Of a stretch of DNA of 64,000 nucleotides, positions 16,896 through 26,608 are shown piece after piece. How positions within the stretch are numbered: the first letter of the stretch is position 1; every line of letters starts with the position of its first letter. The notes beneath the pieces were generated by a model. That model saw nothing but the letters and a program-made list of their open reading frames with translations. It had not been told where the DNA came from and searched no databases. Source of the stretch: Novosphingobium mathurense (GTDB lineage Bacteria; Pseudomonadota; Alphaproteobacteria; Sphingomonadales; Sphingomonadaceae). The position numbers were made by a program, and so were the translations under genes. The stretch covers positions 186,001 through 250,000 of the forward strand of contig NZ_FVZE01000006.1 of the NCBI RefSeq assembly GCF_900168325.1, given 5' to 3'.

Positions 16896-17512
16896 GCCAG
16901 CACCCCGGTCATGTCGCGCACCGCCTGCGCGCAAAACGCCGGGTCTTCGAACGGGAGGAGATGGCCGCCGCTTTCGTGCCTAAGGTGCCGTGCGGCTACG
17001 CCGGCAAAGCAGGCCTCGCGCATGGCCTCGGGAAGTAGTGGATCCCCGCCAGCCTGTACGATGAGGACCGGCACTTGCGGCAAGGGCGGCCGGGAATCGC
17101 GCAAGTGCAGCAGGTCTTCGCGCAGCGGGGCGGGATCGATCCGGGCCAGAGGCTGGTCGCAGCCGACGCGCTGGCGGAATTCTTCGACCACCGGGCGCGG
17201 CTCGCGGTCGAACCGGCGCAACATCAGGTCGACGACGCGGGTCGGTACGCCCGGACTGTCGGGTGCGGCGGTGAAGCGCTCGAACCCGTTGATCGCGACG
17301 ATGCCGGCGAGCCCCGGAGGCGGATCGGCGAGGATCCGCATGGTGCCGAAGGAGTGGGTTATCGCAAGGCAGGGGCCTTCGACCGCCGGGACCAGCGGAT
17401 CGCCGAAATAGCCGCGGTCGTCGCGGTACTGCTCCCATTCACCGAGGAGCGGAGCGAGGGCGTCCCAGAAATGCCGGTCGAAGCCCCAGCCGTGGCAGAA
17501 CAGCAGTTTCAC
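16892..17512 (-). CDS. Alpha/beta hydrolase, probable pimeloyl-ACP methyl ester esterase
   Basis: A 206-residue alpha/beta hydrolase encoded between bioF and bioC. The oxyanion segment is FCHGWGFD and the nucleophile elbow is ITHSFGTM, so the first glycine of GxSxG is replaced by Thr. The acid is probably Asp in QAGGDPLLP and the histidine is in SGGHLLPFED. Position and fold suggest it removes the methyl ester placed by BioC, as BioH, BioG, BioK or BioJ do elsewhere. It is most like BioG/BioH in size. The start is a GTG that overlaps the bioF stop. Confidence 0.8.
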   Translation of the reverse strand: MKLLFCHGWGFDRHFWDALAPLLGEWEQYRDDRGYFGDPLVPAVEGPCLAITHSFGTMRILADPPPGLAGIVAINGFERFTAAPDSPGVPTRVVDLMLRRFDREPRPVVEEFRQRVGCDQPLARIDPAPLREDLLHLRDSRPPLPQVPVLIVQAGGDPLLPEAMREACFAGVAARHLRHESGGHLLPFEDPAFCAQAVRDMTGVLA

Positions 17513-18672
17513 CGCTGCGCCTCTATCGCGGCGAGCAGGGCGTCGATGTCGGCCTCGCTCTGGCTGGCGCGAAGGGCGATGCGCAGGCGGCTGGTGCCCG
17601 GCGGGACCGTGGGCGGGCGGATCGCGGAGGCCAGGAAGCCTGCCTGCTCCAGCCGGGCCGAAAGCGCCATGGCATCGGCTTCAGCGCCGATCACCGCAGG
17701 CACGATCTGGGTGCTCGACTCGCCATGGTCGAGGCCGAGGCGCGCAAGGCCGCTGCGCAACCGCTCGCCCAGCATGGCCAGGTGGGTCCGCTCGGCCTCC
17801 ATGCCCGGCACGAGATCGAGCGCCGCATCGATGGCGCCGAGTACCGCAGGCGGCGGCGCGGTCGTGAAGATGAAGCCGCTGGCAGTGTTGACGAGATAGT
17901 CGATCAGCGCCTGCGAGCCCGCGACATAGGCTCCGAACCCGCCGAGCGCCTTGCTGAAGGTGCCCATGGTCAGGTCGACCCGGCCCGGCACTTCGGCCGA
18001 CAGGCCTGCGCCGCCCGGACCCAGCACGCCGGTGGCATGGGCCTCGTCGATGAAAAGCACGGCATCGTGGGCCTCGGCGATCATGGCAAGGCGCGCCATG
18101 TCGGCGCGGTCGCCGTCCATGCTGAACACGCTTTCGGTCAGGATCACTCGGGCCGGGGCATCGCGCCCCTTGTCCGCCAGCAGCGTTTCGAGGTGGTCGA
18201 GGTCGTTGTGGCGGAAGCGGTGCTGGCGCACGCCGGCAATGGCGATGCCCGCGTGCATGCTGGCGTGGATCAGCCGATCGGTGAAGACGGCGGCCCCCGG
18301 TAAGGCGGCGAGCAGGGCGGGAATCGCCGCGGCATTGGCCTGCCAGCCGCTGGCGAAGATCAGAGCGGCTTCGGTTCCCTTGAACTTTGCGATGCGCGCC
18401 TCGAGCGCAAGGTGCGCCTCGCTGGTGCCCGTCACCAGTCGCGATGCGCCTGAACCGGTGCCCAACTTCGCGGTCCATTCGCGCGCACGCTCGGCCAGCA
18501 GCGGATGACGCGCGAGGCCGAGGTAATCGTTGCTGGAAAAGTCGACCAGTTCGCGCCCCTCGCGGATCACGCGGCCGCCGCCGGCGAGGGCAGCCGCACG
18601 CAAGGTGCGGCGCTGACCGGCGCTGTCGATCCGCGCCAGCGCGGACCTGAGAAGGGAATCGAGCCTGCTCAT
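17509..18672 (-). CDS. bioF: 8-amino-7-oxononanoate synthase
   Basis: BioF joins pimeloyl-ACP and L-alanine with loss of CO2, a PLP-dependent step. The 387-residue protein shows VDFSSNDYLGLARHP near the N-terminus, HATGVLGPGGAGL, and the PLP lysine in TFSKALGGFGAYVAGS. The open frame extends about 46 codons upstream, but the ATG at 18672 (MSRLDSLLRSAL) gives the family's usual start. It is the first gene of the five-gene operon bioF-esterase-bioC-bioD-bioA. A palindrome that may act as an operator is about 120 bp upstream. Confidence 0.95.
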   Translation of the reverse strand: MSRLDSLLRSALARIDSAGQRRTLRAAALAGGGRVIREGRELVDFSSNDYLGLARHPLLAERAREWTAKLGTGSGASRLVTGTSEAHLALEARIAKFKGTEAALIFASGWQANAAAIPALLAALPGAAVFTDRLIHASMHAGIAIAGVRQHRFRHNDLDHLETLLADKGRDAPARVILTESVFSMDGDRADMARLAMIAEAHDAVLFIDEAHATGVLGPGGAGLSAEVPGRVDLTMGTFSKALGGFGAYVAGSQALIDYLVNTASGFIFTTAPPPAVLGAIDAALDLVPGMEAERTHLAMLGERLRSGLARLGLDHGESSTQIVPAVIGAEADAMALSARLEQAGFLASAIRPPTVPPGTSRLRIALRASQSEADIDALLAAIEAQR

Positions 18673-18787
18673 CGCAGGTGCCGGTATGGCAAGCGGAGCC
18701 TTTGCACAATGGCGCGACGGAAATCGGTGCCCCGGGCACGGCATTTCATCGCGGGGCCGTACTGGATTTTTTAAGAGTTTACGGGCT

Positions 18788-18810
18788 ATGCAATCGATAG
18801 CATATTGCAT
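18788..18810 (-). promoter_or_regulatory. Palindrome upstream of the biotin operon
   Basis: The arms ATGCAAT and ATTGCAT are perfect complements separated by 9 bp. A second overlapping repeat (TATGC, GCATA) is nested in it. The site lies in the 264-bp gap before bioF. It does not match the BioR consensus TTATCTATAA, so the regulator, if any, is unknown. Confidence 0.4.
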
Positions 18811-18846
18811 TCCCTAACGCCCGAAGTCGGACGCGGGCGTTGATTG

Positions 18847-18900
18847 GCCCGGTGCCGGATCGCTTCTCTTCCATTCTCTCTCCGCGATCCTGCACCGGGC
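18847..18900 (-). terminator. Long hairpin after the ATPase/DUF4169 operon
   Basis: Two 17-nt arms, GCCCGGTGCCGGATCGC and GCGATCCTGCACCGGGC, pair with one mismatch around a 20-nt loop. The hairpin begins 37 bp past the stop of the small gene at 18937. It probably ends that transcript ahead of the bioF promoter. No long T run is seen on the minus strand. Confidence 0.6.
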
Positions 18901-18936
18901 ACTTTTCCGGGGCACGCGCCGCAGCGATGCAAGAGA

Positions 18937-19140
18937 TCAGCCTTCGAACAGGTCGAGGTAGGCCACCACGTCGTTGTCGGTGGCGATGAACAGCCCATCC
19001 TGCACGTCTTCGGGCTGCTGCGCCGCGATCTGCATGGCTTCGGACAGGGGGCCGTAGAACAGGGTCTGCGCGGCGCCGCCTTCGGGGCCGGCATCGAGGT
19101 GATAGAGGCGCACCGTCGCGCTTTCGTAAGTCGTGCGCAT
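18937..19140 (-). CDS. Small conserved-looking protein, 67 residues, unknown function
   Basis: It begins MRTTYESATVRLYHLDAGPEGG and ends DNDVVAYLDLFEG. The sequence looks like a compact alpha/beta domain without signal peptide, membrane helix or metal motif. The ATG at 19140 overlaps the stop of the DUF4169 gene (ATGA), so it is translationally coupled to it. This strongly supports a real gene despite its size. I do not recognise the family. Confidence 0.7.
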   Translation of the reverse strand: MRTTYESATVRLYHLDAGPEGGAAQTLFYGPLSEAMQIAAQQPEDVQDGLFIATDNDVVAYLDLFEG

Positions 19141-19343
19141 CAGTCCACGTCCCCGTTCCCGTCTGAGTCTCTCTCGCGCTTCGCCCCGTCTAGCGTCCGG
19201 TCGAGGCGGGCCGCTTCGGCTTCGCTCGCCTTGCGCTCGGCCTTCGTGCGTCCATGCAAGGCGCGGTTGCTGTGCGCCTGCGCCTTGTCGGCGGCGCGGT
19301 CCCTGGCCTTGCGGGCCAGACGAAGGTTGATGATCTCGGCCAT
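19140..19343 (-). CDS. DUF4169 family protein
   Basis: A 67-residue highly charged protein starting MAEIINLRLARKARDRAADKAQ and continuing SNRALHGRTKAERKA. This is the hallmark of DUF4169, a small alphaproteobacterial family of unknown function. It is predicted to be almost entirely helical and basic in its first half. It lies 12 bp after the HerA-like ATPase gene and overlaps the next small gene by 4 bp, so the three form one operon. Confidence 0.88.
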   Translation of the reverse strand: MAEIINLRLARKARDRAADKAQAHSNRALHGRTKAERKASEAEAARLDRTLDGAKRERDSDGNGDVD

Positions 19344-19355
19344 GTCCGGCCCGTC

Positions 19356-20825
19356 TTACGCCTCGACGGGTGCCGTCGTCACGCCCAGATCGGGCAGGCC
19401 GACCGATCGCTTGCCCGAAAAGTCGGTACGCACCACGATCAGTCCGTCCTTTTCCAGGTAATCGAGCAGGCGCTGAACGCGGCGCGGGCTGCTGGTGCCG
19501 TAGATGCGCGCCAGTTCCATGTCGTCGGGGCAAGGCTTGCCGTCCATCGCCGCGCGGGCGATGACGTAGAACGTCGCCAGCGCGTCGTCGGGCACGTGCT
19601 TGGCAAGGTTGAGCAGGTCGAGCCAGCGCTCGTCCTCCGGGTCCTCGATTCCTGCGAGAGCGGCGGCGAACCCGCGGCGGAACATCGTGGCGTCGAGGCC
19701 GCGGATCGAAATTCCCTTCATCCGGCAGCGGATCGTGAAGTCCTGGAACAGCGTGGTCGAGGACTGGAACGTGCAATCCTCCTCCTGCGCCATCGCATTG
19801 AGGATCTCGACCATTGCCGCGCGATTCTCTTCCGGCTCGGGTTCGGGCCGTTCGGGGCGCGGCGGCGCATCGGCGACACTGTCGGACGTCGCGATGCTGG
19901 CCGCGAGTTCCTCGACGTCGAGGCGCGGGCGCGGCGCCGGGCGCGGGAATTCGGGACGCTCGGGCTCGACGTGGAGGTCGGCGTGGAGCAGCTCGCGCAT
20001 GTCCTCGGTGCTGGCGGTAGGCAGCGGGGCGAGGCCGGGCGTCACCGACTTCGCGCCGGTCCGGACCGAGCCGATGTTCACCGCGACCGGGCGGCGCGCG
20101 ATGGCCGGGCCGAGGCCGAGGAACTGGCCGCGCGCAAGATCGCGGATCTGTTCGGCCTGACGGCGCTCCATGCCCAGCAGGTCGGCAGCGCGCACCATGT
20201 CGATGTCGAGGAAGGTGCGGCCCATCAGGAAGTTGGATGCTTCGGCCGCGACGTTCTTGGCCAGCTTGGCGAGGCGCTGGGTGGCGATCACCCCGGCGAG
20301 GCCGCGCTTGCGCCCGCGGCACATCAGGTTGGTCATCGCACCCAGCGAGATGCGGCGGGCTTCCTCGGAAACTTCGCCGGCGGCGGCGGGCGCGAACATC
20401 TGCGCCTCGTCGACCACCACCAGCGCCGGGTACCACTGCTCGCGCGGGGCATCGAACATGGCATTGAGGAACTGCGCGGCGCACTTCATCTGCTGGTCGA
20501 TTTCCAGCTCGTCGAGCGCAAGGACGACCGAGGCGCGGTGCTGGCGGATGCGCGCGCCCAGCCGGACGATCTCGGCCTCGCCATAGGCGGCGCCGTCGAT
20601 CACGACGTGCCCGAATTCTTCGGCGAGGCTGACGAAATCGCCTTCGGGATCGATCACCACCTGCTGGACGATGGAGGCGCTCTCTTCGAGCAGGCGGCGC
20701 AGCAGGTGCGACTTGCCGGACCCGGAATTGCCCTGCACCAGCAGGCGGGTCGCGAGAAGCTCCTTGATGTCTATCCTGATCGCCTCCCCATTAGGGGTCT
20801 GGCCGATGACGATGTCTGCACTCAC
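19356..20825 (-). CDS. HerA/FtsK-like ATP-binding protein
   Basis: A 489-residue P-loop ATPase. Walker A is GNSGSGKS at residues 32-39 and Walker B is LVVVDEAQMF. A HerA-type arginine-rich segment, CRGRKRGLAGVIATQRLAKL, follows. A Pro/Glu-rich linker separates the ATPase from a C-terminal region of about 150 residues that may be a winged-helix domain (IYGTSSPRRVQRLLDYLEKDGLIVV). Relatives are called ATP-binding protein or DUF87 and are thought to act on DNA or nucleoprotein. The GTG at 20825 fits the family N-terminus (MSADIVIGQTPNG); a TTG lies further up at 20861. Confidence 0.82.
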   Translation of the reverse strand: MSADIVIGQTPNGEAIRIDIKELLATRLLVQGNSGSGKSHLLRRLLEESASIVQQVVIDPEGDFVSLAEEFGHVVIDGAAYGEAEIVRLGARIRQHRASVVLALDELEIDQQMKCAAQFLNAMFDAPREQWYPALVVVDEAQMFAPAAAGEVSEEARRISLGAMTNLMCRGRKRGLAGVIATQRLAKLAKNVAAEASNFLMGRTFLDIDMVRAADLLGMERRQAEQIRDLARGQFLGLGPAIARRPVAVNIGSVRTGAKSVTPGLAPLPTASTEDMRELLHADLHVEPERPEFPRPAPRPRLDVEELAASIATSDSVADAPPRPERPEPEPEENRAAMVEILNAMAQEEDCTFQSSTTLFQDFTIRCRMKGISIRGLDATMFRRGFAAALAGIEDPEDERWLDLLNLAKHVPDDALATFYVIARAAMDGKPCPDDMELARIYGTSSPRRVQRLLDYLEKDGLIVVRTDFSGKRSVGLPDLGVTTAPVEA

Positions 20826-20941
20826 CGGTCCTGCATTAAGCAAGCGGTGCCGGGGAATCAAAGGCGCGAGGGGCTTTTATCCATAGCTTGGGGTGTCCCG
20901 GCGGCCTGCGGCGCGGTTCGCCGCCGTCGCGGCTCTATCGG

Positions 20942-20961
20942 TCCAAGGTACAATTGGCGGG
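20942..20961 (+). promoter_or_regulatory. Shared alcohol-oxidation regulon element, site 1 (aldehyde dehydrogenase)
   Basis: The sequence TCCAAGGTACAATTGGCGGG matches the core CCAARGTNCAATW seen at six promoters of this region. It lies about 62 bp before the aldehyde dehydrogenase start at 21024. A CACAAT at 20977-20982 could serve as the -10 element. Confidence 0.65.
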
Positions 20962-21023
20962 CCATCCCGACAGGCGCACAATGCCCATCGAAACTTCATG
21001 CCAGAACATGAATGGAGATTGGG

Positions 21024-22544
<1,521 letters not shown>

Positions 22545-22573
22545 TGCCTTCGGCCCGGGCCTTATCGGGCTTG

Positions 22574-22627
22574 CCGGTGCCGGTCTTCTCTCTCCACCAG
22601 CCAACGACCGGCACCGGAACCTCTGCA
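22574..22627 (+). terminator. Hairpin between aldehyde dehydrogenase and DUF779 genes
   Basis: The arms CCGGTGCCGGTC and GACCGGCACCGG are perfect 12-bp complements around a 30-nt loop, 30 bp past the dehydrogenase stop. There is no T run, so it may be an mRNA-stabilising structure rather than a full terminator. Confidence 0.5.
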
Positions 22628-22668
22628 ACGGCGGGTGGCCATGCGGCCATCCGTCGCCTTTTCGCGTC

Positions 22669-23088
22669 ATGAGCGCCCCCGTGCCACCGCGCATCCTTGC
22701 CACGCCAGAGGCCGAGGCGTGGATCGAGCGGCTGCGCGCCAGGCATGGCGATCTCATGTTCCACCAGTCGGGCGGGTGCTGCGACGGATCTGCGCCGATG
22801 TGCTTTCCCGCCGGCGAGTTCCGCGTCGGCGGGCAGGATGTGCTGCTGGGCACGCTGACGGGCGACACCCCGGTCTGGATCGGCGCGGCGCAGTTCGAAT
22901 ACTGGCGCCATACGCAGGTCACCATCGACATCGTGCCGGGACGCGGATCGGGCATGAGCCTGGAAGCGCCCGAAGGCGTGCGATTCATCATCCGCTCGCG
23001 CGTGTTCAGCGATGCCGAGGCCGAGGCGCTGGCGGCAGCGGGAGAGCCCCGCCGCGGCGATGCGCCGCCGACAGGCGCAAGCGGATAG
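22669..23088 (+). CDS. DUF779 domain protein
   Basis: A 139-residue protein with the DUF779 signature MFHQSGGCCDGSAPMCFPAGEF and the downstream VWIGAAQFEYWRHTQVTIDIVPGRGSGMSLE block. The cysteines suggest metal binding, but that has not been shown here. Genes for this family almost always accompany AcoD/ExaC-type aldehyde dehydrogenases, as here (125 bp downstream). The role is unknown. The C-terminal 20 residues are disordered and Gly/Ala/Pro-rich. Confidence 0.9.
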   Translation: MSAPVPPRILATPEAEAWIERLRARHGDLMFHQSGGCCDGSAPMCFPAGEFRVGGQDVLLGTLTGDTPVWIGAAQFEYWRHTQVTIDIVPGRGSGMSLEAPEGVRFIIRSRVFSDAEAEALAAAGEPRRGDAPPTGASG

Positions 23089-23102
23089 AACCGACAGGAA
23101 TG

Positions 23103-23148
23103 CCCGAATTTCCTTGGCGGTCCGTCGGCAAGGCCCTAGAAATTCGGG
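23103..23148. repeat. Long inverted repeat before the FIST gene
   Basis: The arms CCCGAATTTC (23103-23112) and GAAATTCGGG (23139-23148) are perfect complements. A nested pair, CCTTG (23112-23116) and CAAGG (23129-23133), extends the structure toward a 12-nt loop. It lies 52 bp before the FIST start codon and may be an operator or an RNA hairpin. Confidence 0.55.
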
Positions 23149-23199
23149 AGATCGGCACTCGCTCGCAAGACAGAAGCGGGGCCGATGGGAGACAGGCGA

Positions 23200-24351
23200 A
23201 TGGACATGGAAGTGCAGCATGGCAAGGATCGGCTGGTGGCCAGCACCTCGCGCGCCGAGGATCCGGTGGCGGCCGTGGCCGAACTTGTCGAAGGGCTGGA
23301 GGGGTGCGAACTGGCTGGCGGTCTGCTGTTCTGTTCGCACCGCTACCCGCGCGACGACCTCGCCCGCGAACTGGGCCGGGCACTGCCGGGTGTTCCGCTG
23401 GTCGGCTGTACCAGCGCGGGGGAACTGACCGATCGCGGCTATGACACCGACAGTCTGTTGCTGATCGGCTTTCCGGCCTCCAGCTTCTCGATGGCGGCGC
23501 TGCGCTTCGACGATCTCGACCATTTCGATCCGCGGGCGGCGCAAGGCGCGATCCGCCAGCTCGTTTCGGGCGCGCGGCTGGATCATGGCGCGGCCGGCGA
23601 TCTGCACCAGGTCGCGCTGTTCTTCGTCGATGGCCTTTCGCACCGCGAGGAACTGCTGACGATGACGGCGCAACACGCGCTGGGCGATGTCCAGCTGATC
23701 GGCGGGTCGAGCGGAGACGACCTTGCCTTTGCCGAGACCGCGGTGCTGCACGAGGGTGAATTCCATTCCGATGCGGCAGTGATCGCGTTGCTCACCAGCA
23801 GGCGGCCGATGCACGTCTTCAGCGCCAGCCACTACCAGCCGGGTCCGGCCAAGATGGTGATTACGGAAGCCGATCCGGAAACGCGCACGGTCTACGAGAT
23901 CAACGCCGCGCCTGCTGCGGAAGAATACCGGCGGCTGGCCGGCAGCCCGGCCGAGACGCTCGACGTCCATTTCTTCGCCGCCCATCCGCCGATGGTGCGC
24001 ACCGGCGGGCAGTACCATGTGCGCTCGATCCAGTCGGCCAACCCCGACGGCAGCCTGACTTTCTATTGCGCCATCGATACCGGGGTGGTCCTGACCATCG
24101 GCGAGCCGGTCGACCGCATTGCGTGGCTGCGCGAACTGTTCGGCAAGGTCGGCGCGCGGGTCGGCGAAATCGACCACATCATCGGTTTCGACTGCGTTCT
24201 CAACCGGCTGGATGCCGAGGACCGCCAGATCTCGCGCGAGATATCCGGGCTCTATTCCGAGTTCAACGTGCTGGGCTTCAGCACCTATGGCGAGCAGTTC
24301 CTGGCCGCGCACATGAACCAGACTTTCAGCGGCCTGGCGATCGGGCGGTGA
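23200..24351 (+). CDS. FIST domain signalling protein
   Basis: A soluble protein of about 383 residues with FIST N and FIST C domains. Landmarks are the VPLVGCTSAGELTDRGYDTDSLLLIGF block, LIGGSSGDD, and the C-terminal IIGFDCVLNRLDAEDR and FNVLGFSTYGEQF. FIST proteins are thought to sense small ligands and feed signal-transduction proteins. The start at 23200 follows GGGAG with good spacing; ATG 23185 is an alternative. The stop overlaps the start of the hybrid kinase gene (GTGA), so the two are coupled and may act as sensor and kinase. Confidence 0.9.
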   Translation: MDMEVQHGKDRLVASTSRAEDPVAAVAELVEGLEGCELAGGLLFCSHRYPRDDLARELGRALPGVPLVGCTSAGELTDRGYDTDSLLLIGFPASSFSMAALRFDDLDHFDPRAAQGAIRQLVSGARLDHGAAGDLHQVALFFVDGLSHREELLTMTAQHALGDVQLIGGSSGDDLAFAETAVLHEGEFHSDAAVIALLTSRRPMHVFSASHYQPGPAKMVITEADPETRTVYEINAAPAAEEYRRLAGSPAETLDVHFFAAHPPMVRTGGQYHVRSIQSANPDGSLTFYCAIDTGVVLTIGEPVDRIAWLRELFGKVGARVGEIDHIIGFDCVLNRLDAEDRQISREISGLYSEFNVLGFSTYGEQFLAAHMNQTFSGLAIGR

Positions 24352-26558
24352 CGGCGATGGGCACAGCGGCGGATACCGGCGAGGTGGAAGAGCTGAAGCT
24401 GCGGATTGCCCGTCTGGAAAAGATCAATGCTGCGCTGATGGACCGGGTCGAGCGCTCGACCGACATTCAGGGCGGGGCCTTCTCGATGTTCGAGACGGCG
24501 ATTTCCCTGGAGGCCATGGTGCGCGACCGCACCGGGGCACTCGAGGAAGCGCTCGGTCGCCTCAACGATGCGAATGCCGAACTGGCGGCCGCCCATGCCG
24601 CTGCAACATCGGCGCGAACCCTTCTGCGCGATGCGATCGAGTCCCTGAGCGACGGCTTCGCGCTGTTCGGCAGCGACGACCGCATGATCCTGTGCAACCG
24701 CGCCTTCCTGAAGATCTTTCCCTATTTCGAGGACATCAGCGATGCCGCGCCGGAGTTCTCGCAATTGGCCTCGCATCTTGCCCAGTCGGGCGCGGCCTTG
24801 GCGTCGCGCGATGCGCCCGAGCGTTGGCTGCAGGACCGGGTGGCGCGCCATCGCCTGGCGCAGGGCGCGCATGTGCAGGCGCTGTCGGACGGGCGCTGGA
24901 TCCAGATCAACGAACTCAAGACCAGCGACGGCGGCACCGTCGGGATCTACACCGACATCACCTCGGTCAAGGCCGAGGACGCCCGGCAGCGCGCCCGCGA
25001 ACTGGCCGAACGCAACCTCGCGCTGCAGGCCACGCTCGATACCCTGTCCGAAGGCGTCTGCCTGTTCGATCCGCAGCGGCGGCTGCAGGCGTGGAACGAG
25101 GGCATGCTGACGATCCTCGGGCTTGGCACGGATGCGCCGGGCAACGGTCTCGACAACCACGCTGCGCTCTCCGAATGGTGCATCCTCAAGCTCGGCCTCG
25201 ACCGGCCCGACGCTCTCGACTGGCGCGAGGGCGGGGCCGCGCAGGTGGCGACCCAGTGCATGATCGGCGAGCGGCATTTCACCGTGCGATCGGTTCCGCT
25301 CAAGAACGGCGGCATGGTCTTCACTTTCGACGACATAACCGACCGCGTGCGGTTCCAGCGCTCGCTGACCGAGACGGCCGAGACGCTTGAACGCCGGGTC
25401 GCCGAACGCACTGCCGAACTCGTCGACCTCAACCGGCAGCTCGTCGAGGCGAAGAACGAGGCGGAGACGGCCAACCGTTCGAAGACCAGCTTCATTGCCG
25501 CGGCCAGCCATGACCTGCTCCAGCCGCTCAATGCCGCGCGACTGTTCGTTTCGGCGATGGACGGGCATGACATGCCGGCCAAGTCGCACAGCCTCGTGCA
25601 GCAGGCATCGACCGCGCTGGACTCGGTGGAGGACCTGCTCGAAGCGCTGTTCGAGATCTCGCGTCTCGACGCCGGGGCGATCCAGCCCGAGTTCACCGAT
25701 CTCTCGCTCGACCAGATCCTGCGCGCCTTGCGCATAGAGTTCGCCCCGCTGGCGCAGGCGGGCAACCTTGTCTTCGATGTCCCCGAAACGGAGCTGTGGG
25801 TGCGCAGCGACCATCGCCTGCTGCGCCGCGTACTGCAGAATTTCGTGTCGAACGCGATCCGCTACACCGAAGAGGGCAGCGTTGCGGTGGAGCTGACGCT
25901 GGAGGGCGATCACGTCGTCGTTACCGTGCGGGACACCGGGCCCGGCATTGCCGCATCCGACCGCGACGAGATCTTCGAGGAGTTTCGCCGCATCGGCAAG
26001 ACGCAGAAAATCCCGGGCAAGGGGCTGGGCCTTGCCATCGTGCGGCGCGTCACGACGATGCTGGGCCACGAGATCGGCCTGGAAACGGCGCCCGGAGAAG
26101 GGGCGGCGTTCTCGATCCGCCTGCCGCGCGCGGAACCGGCCGCACTGCCGACCGAAGCGCGGCCTGCCGCCGTGAACGGCTCCGGCGAAGCCGGGGGCCT
26201 AGTGCTCGTCGTCGACAACGACCCGGCGATCCTGTCCGGCATGGAAGCCCTGCTGGAGAACTGGGGGCTCGATGTCGTCGCCGTCGGCGATCCGCAGGAC
26301 CCGGCTGCGCTGGCTGCGCTGCAGCAGGGGCCGGCCATGCTGATCGTCGACTACCACCTCGATGACGAGGTGACCGGCGATGTCGCGGTTGCCCAGCTGC
26401 GCGAGAAAGCAGGCTCGCAAGTACCGGCGATGGTAATTACGGCAGACCGCGGCGAGGAGACCAAGGCGCAGCTTGCCGGCCTGTCGCTTCCGGTCCTGCA
26501 CAAGCCGGTGAAACCTGCGCAGTTGCGGGCCCTGTTGCGCCAGCTTGAGGTGATCTGA
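24348..26558 (+). CDS. Hybrid sensor histidine kinase with PAS domains and receiver
   Basis: A 736-residue cytoplasmic kinase without membrane helices. The order is an N-terminal coiled coil (about 10-95), a PAS-like domain (95-205), a second PAS-7-like domain (225-335), a coiled coil, HisKA with phospho-acceptor His388 in AASHDLLQPLN, HATPase_c with N-box Asn502 and DTGPGI at 529-534, and a C-terminal receiver with Asp668 in LIVDYHLDD and Lys719. This layout resembles ErcS/NahK-type kinases of the Pseudomonas ethanol-oxidation network. It is coupled to the FIST gene and converges on the response regulator gene. Confidence 0.92.
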   Translation: MTAMGTAADTGEVEELKLRIARLEKINAALMDRVERSTDIQGGAFSMFETAISLEAMVRDRTGALEEALGRLNDANAELAAAHAAATSARTLLRDAIESLSDGFALFGSDDRMILCNRAFLKIFPYFEDISDAAPEFSQLASHLAQSGAALASRDAPERWLQDRVARHRLAQGAHVQALSDGRWIQINELKTSDGGTVGIYTDITSVKAEDARQRARELAERNLALQATLDTLSEGVCLFDPQRRLQAWNEGMLTILGLGTDAPGNGLDNHAALSEWCILKLGLDRPDALDWREGGAAQVATQCMIGERHFTVRSVPLKNGGMVFTFDDITDRVRFQRSLTETAETLERRVAERTAELVDLNRQLVEAKNEAETANRSKTSFIAAASHDLLQPLNAARLFVSAMDGHDMPAKSHSLVQQASTALDSVEDLLEALFEISRLDAGAIQPEFTDLSLDQILRALRIEFAPLAQAGNLVFDVPETELWVRSDHRLLRRVLQNFVSNAIRYTEEGSVAVELTLEGDHVVVTVRDTGPGIAASDRDEIFEEFRRIGKTQKIPGKGLGLAIVRRVTTMLGHEIGLETAPGEGAAFSIRLPRAEPAALPTEARPAAVNGSGEAGGLVLVVDNDPAILSGMEALLENWGLDVVAVGDPQDPAALAALQQGPAMLIVDYHLDDEVTGDVAVAQLREKAGSQVPAMVITADRGEETKAQLAGLSLPVLHKPVKPAQLRALLRQLEVI

Positions 26559-26608
26559 AAAGGCGCGGTTCGTCGAAGGACGGGGGTCTTGGCGCTATCT
26601 GACGCCGA

